Source of the DNA: Actinomycetes bacterium
GTDB taxonomy: Bacteria > Actinomycetota > Actinomycetes > Propionibacteriales > Propionibacteriaceae
NCBI GenBank assembly: GCA_023443125.1
Contig: JAEZVO010000003.1
Coordinates: forward strand, 1 to 24,950
DNA length: 24,950 nt
Reading direction: 5' to 3'
The position numbers and the translations under genes are program-made. Every line of letters starts with the position of its first letter. The first letter of the stretch is position 1. This document shows positions 22,301 through 24,950 of the stretch, piece after piece. A model generated the notes under the pieces. That model made no database searches. It was given only the letters and a program-made list of their open reading frames with translations, and was not told where the DNA came from.

Positions 22301-23413
22301 GTGACCGAGACCCGAGCCGACGTGGTGCTGGGTGACGTGGCGCACGGAGGTTGGTGCGTGGCCAGGATTGACGGGAAAGTAACGTTCGTCTCCGGTGGGC
22401 TGCCAGGAGAGCGCGTAGATGTGGAAATCACCGAACGCGGCAAACGCTTCGACAGAGGGCGTGTCGCACGGGTGCTCGATGCTCACGACGAGCGCGTGCC
22501 CGCGCCGTGCCCCGTCGCGGGGGTCTGCGGCGGGTGTGATTGGCAGCATGCGAGCCCGGCGTTGCAGCTGGAACTCAAACGACGTGTGGTTGCGGAGCAA
22601 CTGCAGCGCCTGGCTGGGCTCGAGTGGAATGGGCAGGTACAAGCTGTCGCGCCGCTGATGGGCTGGCGTACCCGGATGCAGTATTCCGGCACCGGTGATG
22701 GCCTCGGGCTGCGTGCCCGACGCAGCCATGACGTCGTTGCACTTCCCGACGGTGGGTGCCGCATCGCTGCTTCCCAGGCGCCGGCGGTGCTGGGCGAGCG
22801 TGTCGAGGTCATCGACGCTGCGTCTGGCCGGGTGGTGCTCGTCGATGGGCAGGTCGTGGAAGGCGCACCGTCGGTGCAGGAGCGCGCGGCGGGTCGAGAC
22901 TACACAGTCGATGCTGATGGGTTCTGGCAAATTCACCCCCGGGCGGCGAACACGCTCGTCAAGGCGGTACTGAACGGGCTGGAGCCACATGCGGGGGAGT
23001 GCGCCGTCGATCTGTATTGCGGTGTTGGGCTGTTCGCGGGTGCCCTTGCCGGAGCAGGCTGTGACATGTTGGGAGTGGAGATCAACAGGCGCGCAGTGAT
23101 GCACGCACGCCGCAACGTGCCGGAAGCCCGCTTCAAGGCGGCCGCCGTCGACCGCTTCCTACAACGCCTCCCCAAGCGCGCCGACCTCGTCGTGATGGAC
23201 CCGCCGCGCAAGGGCGCAGGAAAGCGAACCGTGCAGAAGGTGGCGTCGATGCAGCCGCGACGGGTAGCCTACGTGGCCTGCGACCCGTCGGCCCTGGCGC
23301 GGGACCTGAGCTATTTCGCCGACGAAGGCTACGCGCCCCAGCGTATCGACGCCTTCGACCTCTTCCCCCAAACCCATCACGTGGAATGCGTTGCGGTGCT
23401 CGTGCCCACGTGA
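22301..23413 (+). CDS. TRAM-domain class I RNA methyltransferase (RumA/TrmA-like)
   Basis: This 370-residue SAM-dependent enzyme resembles the RNA uracil-C5 methyltransferases. An N-terminal TRAM RNA-binding domain (about 1-60) precedes iron-sulfur ligands Cys70, Cys76, Cys79 (CPVAGVCGGC) and Cys153. The SAM site is DLYCGVGLFAG (237-247). DPPRKGAG is at 300-307, the catalytic Cys327 is in ACDPSALARDL, and Glu362 is in the HHVECVAVL ending. Whether it modifies tRNA or 23S rRNA cannot be told. The GTG at 22301 has TGGAGG upstream; the in-frame start 30 nt earlier lies among the promoter elements. Confidence 0.93.
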   Translation: MTETRADVVLGDVAHGGWCVARIDGKVTFVSGGLPGERVDVEITERGKRFDRGRVARVLDAHDERVPAPCPVAGVCGGCDWQHASPALQLELKRRVVAEQLQRLAGLEWNGQVQAVAPLMGWRTRMQYSGTGDGLGLRARRSHDVVALPDGGCRIAASQAPAVLGERVEVIDAASGRVVLVDGQVVEGAPSVQERAAGRDYTVDADGFWQIHPRAANTLVKAVLNGLEPHAGECAVDLYCGVGLFAGALAGAGCDMLGVEINRRAVMHARRNVPEARFKAAAVDRFLQRLPKRADLVVMDPPRKGAGKRTVQKVASMQPRRVAYVACDPSALARDLSYFADEGYAPQRIDAFDLFPQTHHVECVAVLVPT

Positions 23414-23449
23414 TCCGTACCCTCAATCTCTGGCGTTCCACCCCACCAA

Positions 23450-23466
23450 GCACAGGTAACCTGTGC
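23450..23466. promoter_or_regulatory. Perfect palindrome upstream of acnA, candidate operator
   Basis: GCACAGGTAACCTGTGC is an 8-bp perfect inverted repeat with a single central base. The centre is too short for a normal terminator hairpin and no T tract follows. It lies 36 bp after the methyltransferase stop and 157 bp before the acnA ATG. A dimeric repressor site is the simplest reading. It does not match the AcnR or DtxR consensus as I remember them. Confidence 0.5.
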
Positions 23467-23623
23467 GGCTCAGTTGCGGAACAATGTTCATGTGCCTCGG
23501 ATAAGTCGACGGAGGGGAGCAGCGGCGTCGACCCTATCCGGCACCGCTGCGCGCTCGGGCAGCGCGAACGATAGTTTGGCAGTAGACTCGGAGGCGGATT
23601 CACAAGCCGCCATAAGGAGAACG

Positions 23624-24950
<1,327 letters not shown>

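Noticed and set aside
22253..23104. N-terminal extension of ceoB giving a 506-residue protein
   Set aside because: The extension is antisense to the methyltransferase gene, and the Rossmann motif plus TAGGAG ribosome site fix the start at 22252.

Overview
This is high-GC actinobacterial DNA (Actinomycetota), most likely from Propionibacteriaceae or a close relative. The evidence is the set of actinobacterial marker families in conserved order: sepH, DUF4193, DUF4235, DUF3093, dut, DUF3710, an OB-fold gene, ceoC/ceoB, a TRAM methyltransferase and acnA. GTG starts, stop/start overlaps and -10 boxes placed right against start codons fit the same group. The family assignment is inference. I saw no tRNA, rRNA, CRISPR array, transposase, integrase or phage gene.

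Region 1 (1-3480, all minus strand) is the unusual part. It holds a lipoprotein-like solute-binding domain fused to a von Willebrand A domain, an XpaC-like membrane protein, and a second membrane-anchored solute-binding-like protein. The fusion gene must be read through five frame changes and the XpaC-like gene through one. The third gene seems to lack its C-terminus. No other gene in the window needs a frame change, so the trio is either decaying or badly sequenced.

Region 2 (3481-9480, minus strand) is a sugar-uptake operon: lipoprotein binding protein, two ABC permeases and a cytoplasmic GH3 glycosidase. It has a hairpin after the binding-protein gene and a strong terminator at the end. 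No ATPase or regulator gene is present. Upstream lies a cluster of direct and inverted intergenic repeats (9159-9480).

Region 3 (9490-13480, minus strand) is a compact operon: App1-type phosphatase, topoisomerase IV subunit A (parC) and a beta-class carbonic anhydrase.

Region 4 (13536-17107, plus strand) is a translationally coupled set: DUF5998, an alkaline-phosphatase-superfamily phosphodiesterase, a GT4 glycosyltransferase and thymidine kinase. sepH (17121-18068, minus) converges on it; sepH encodes a cell-division regulator that is N-terminally short here.

Region 5 (18203-24950) is the conserved housekeeping neighbourhood. DUF4193 (plus) converges with DUF4235 (minus). DUF3093, dut, DUF3710 and the OB-fold gene form a tight plus-strand operon whose end overlaps the 3' end of ceoC by 40 bp. 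ceoB and ceoC (minus) encode Trk potassium-uptake regulatory subunits. The TRAM methyltransferase diverges from them and is followed by a perfect palindrome and the first 442 codons of aconitase, which runs off the window.
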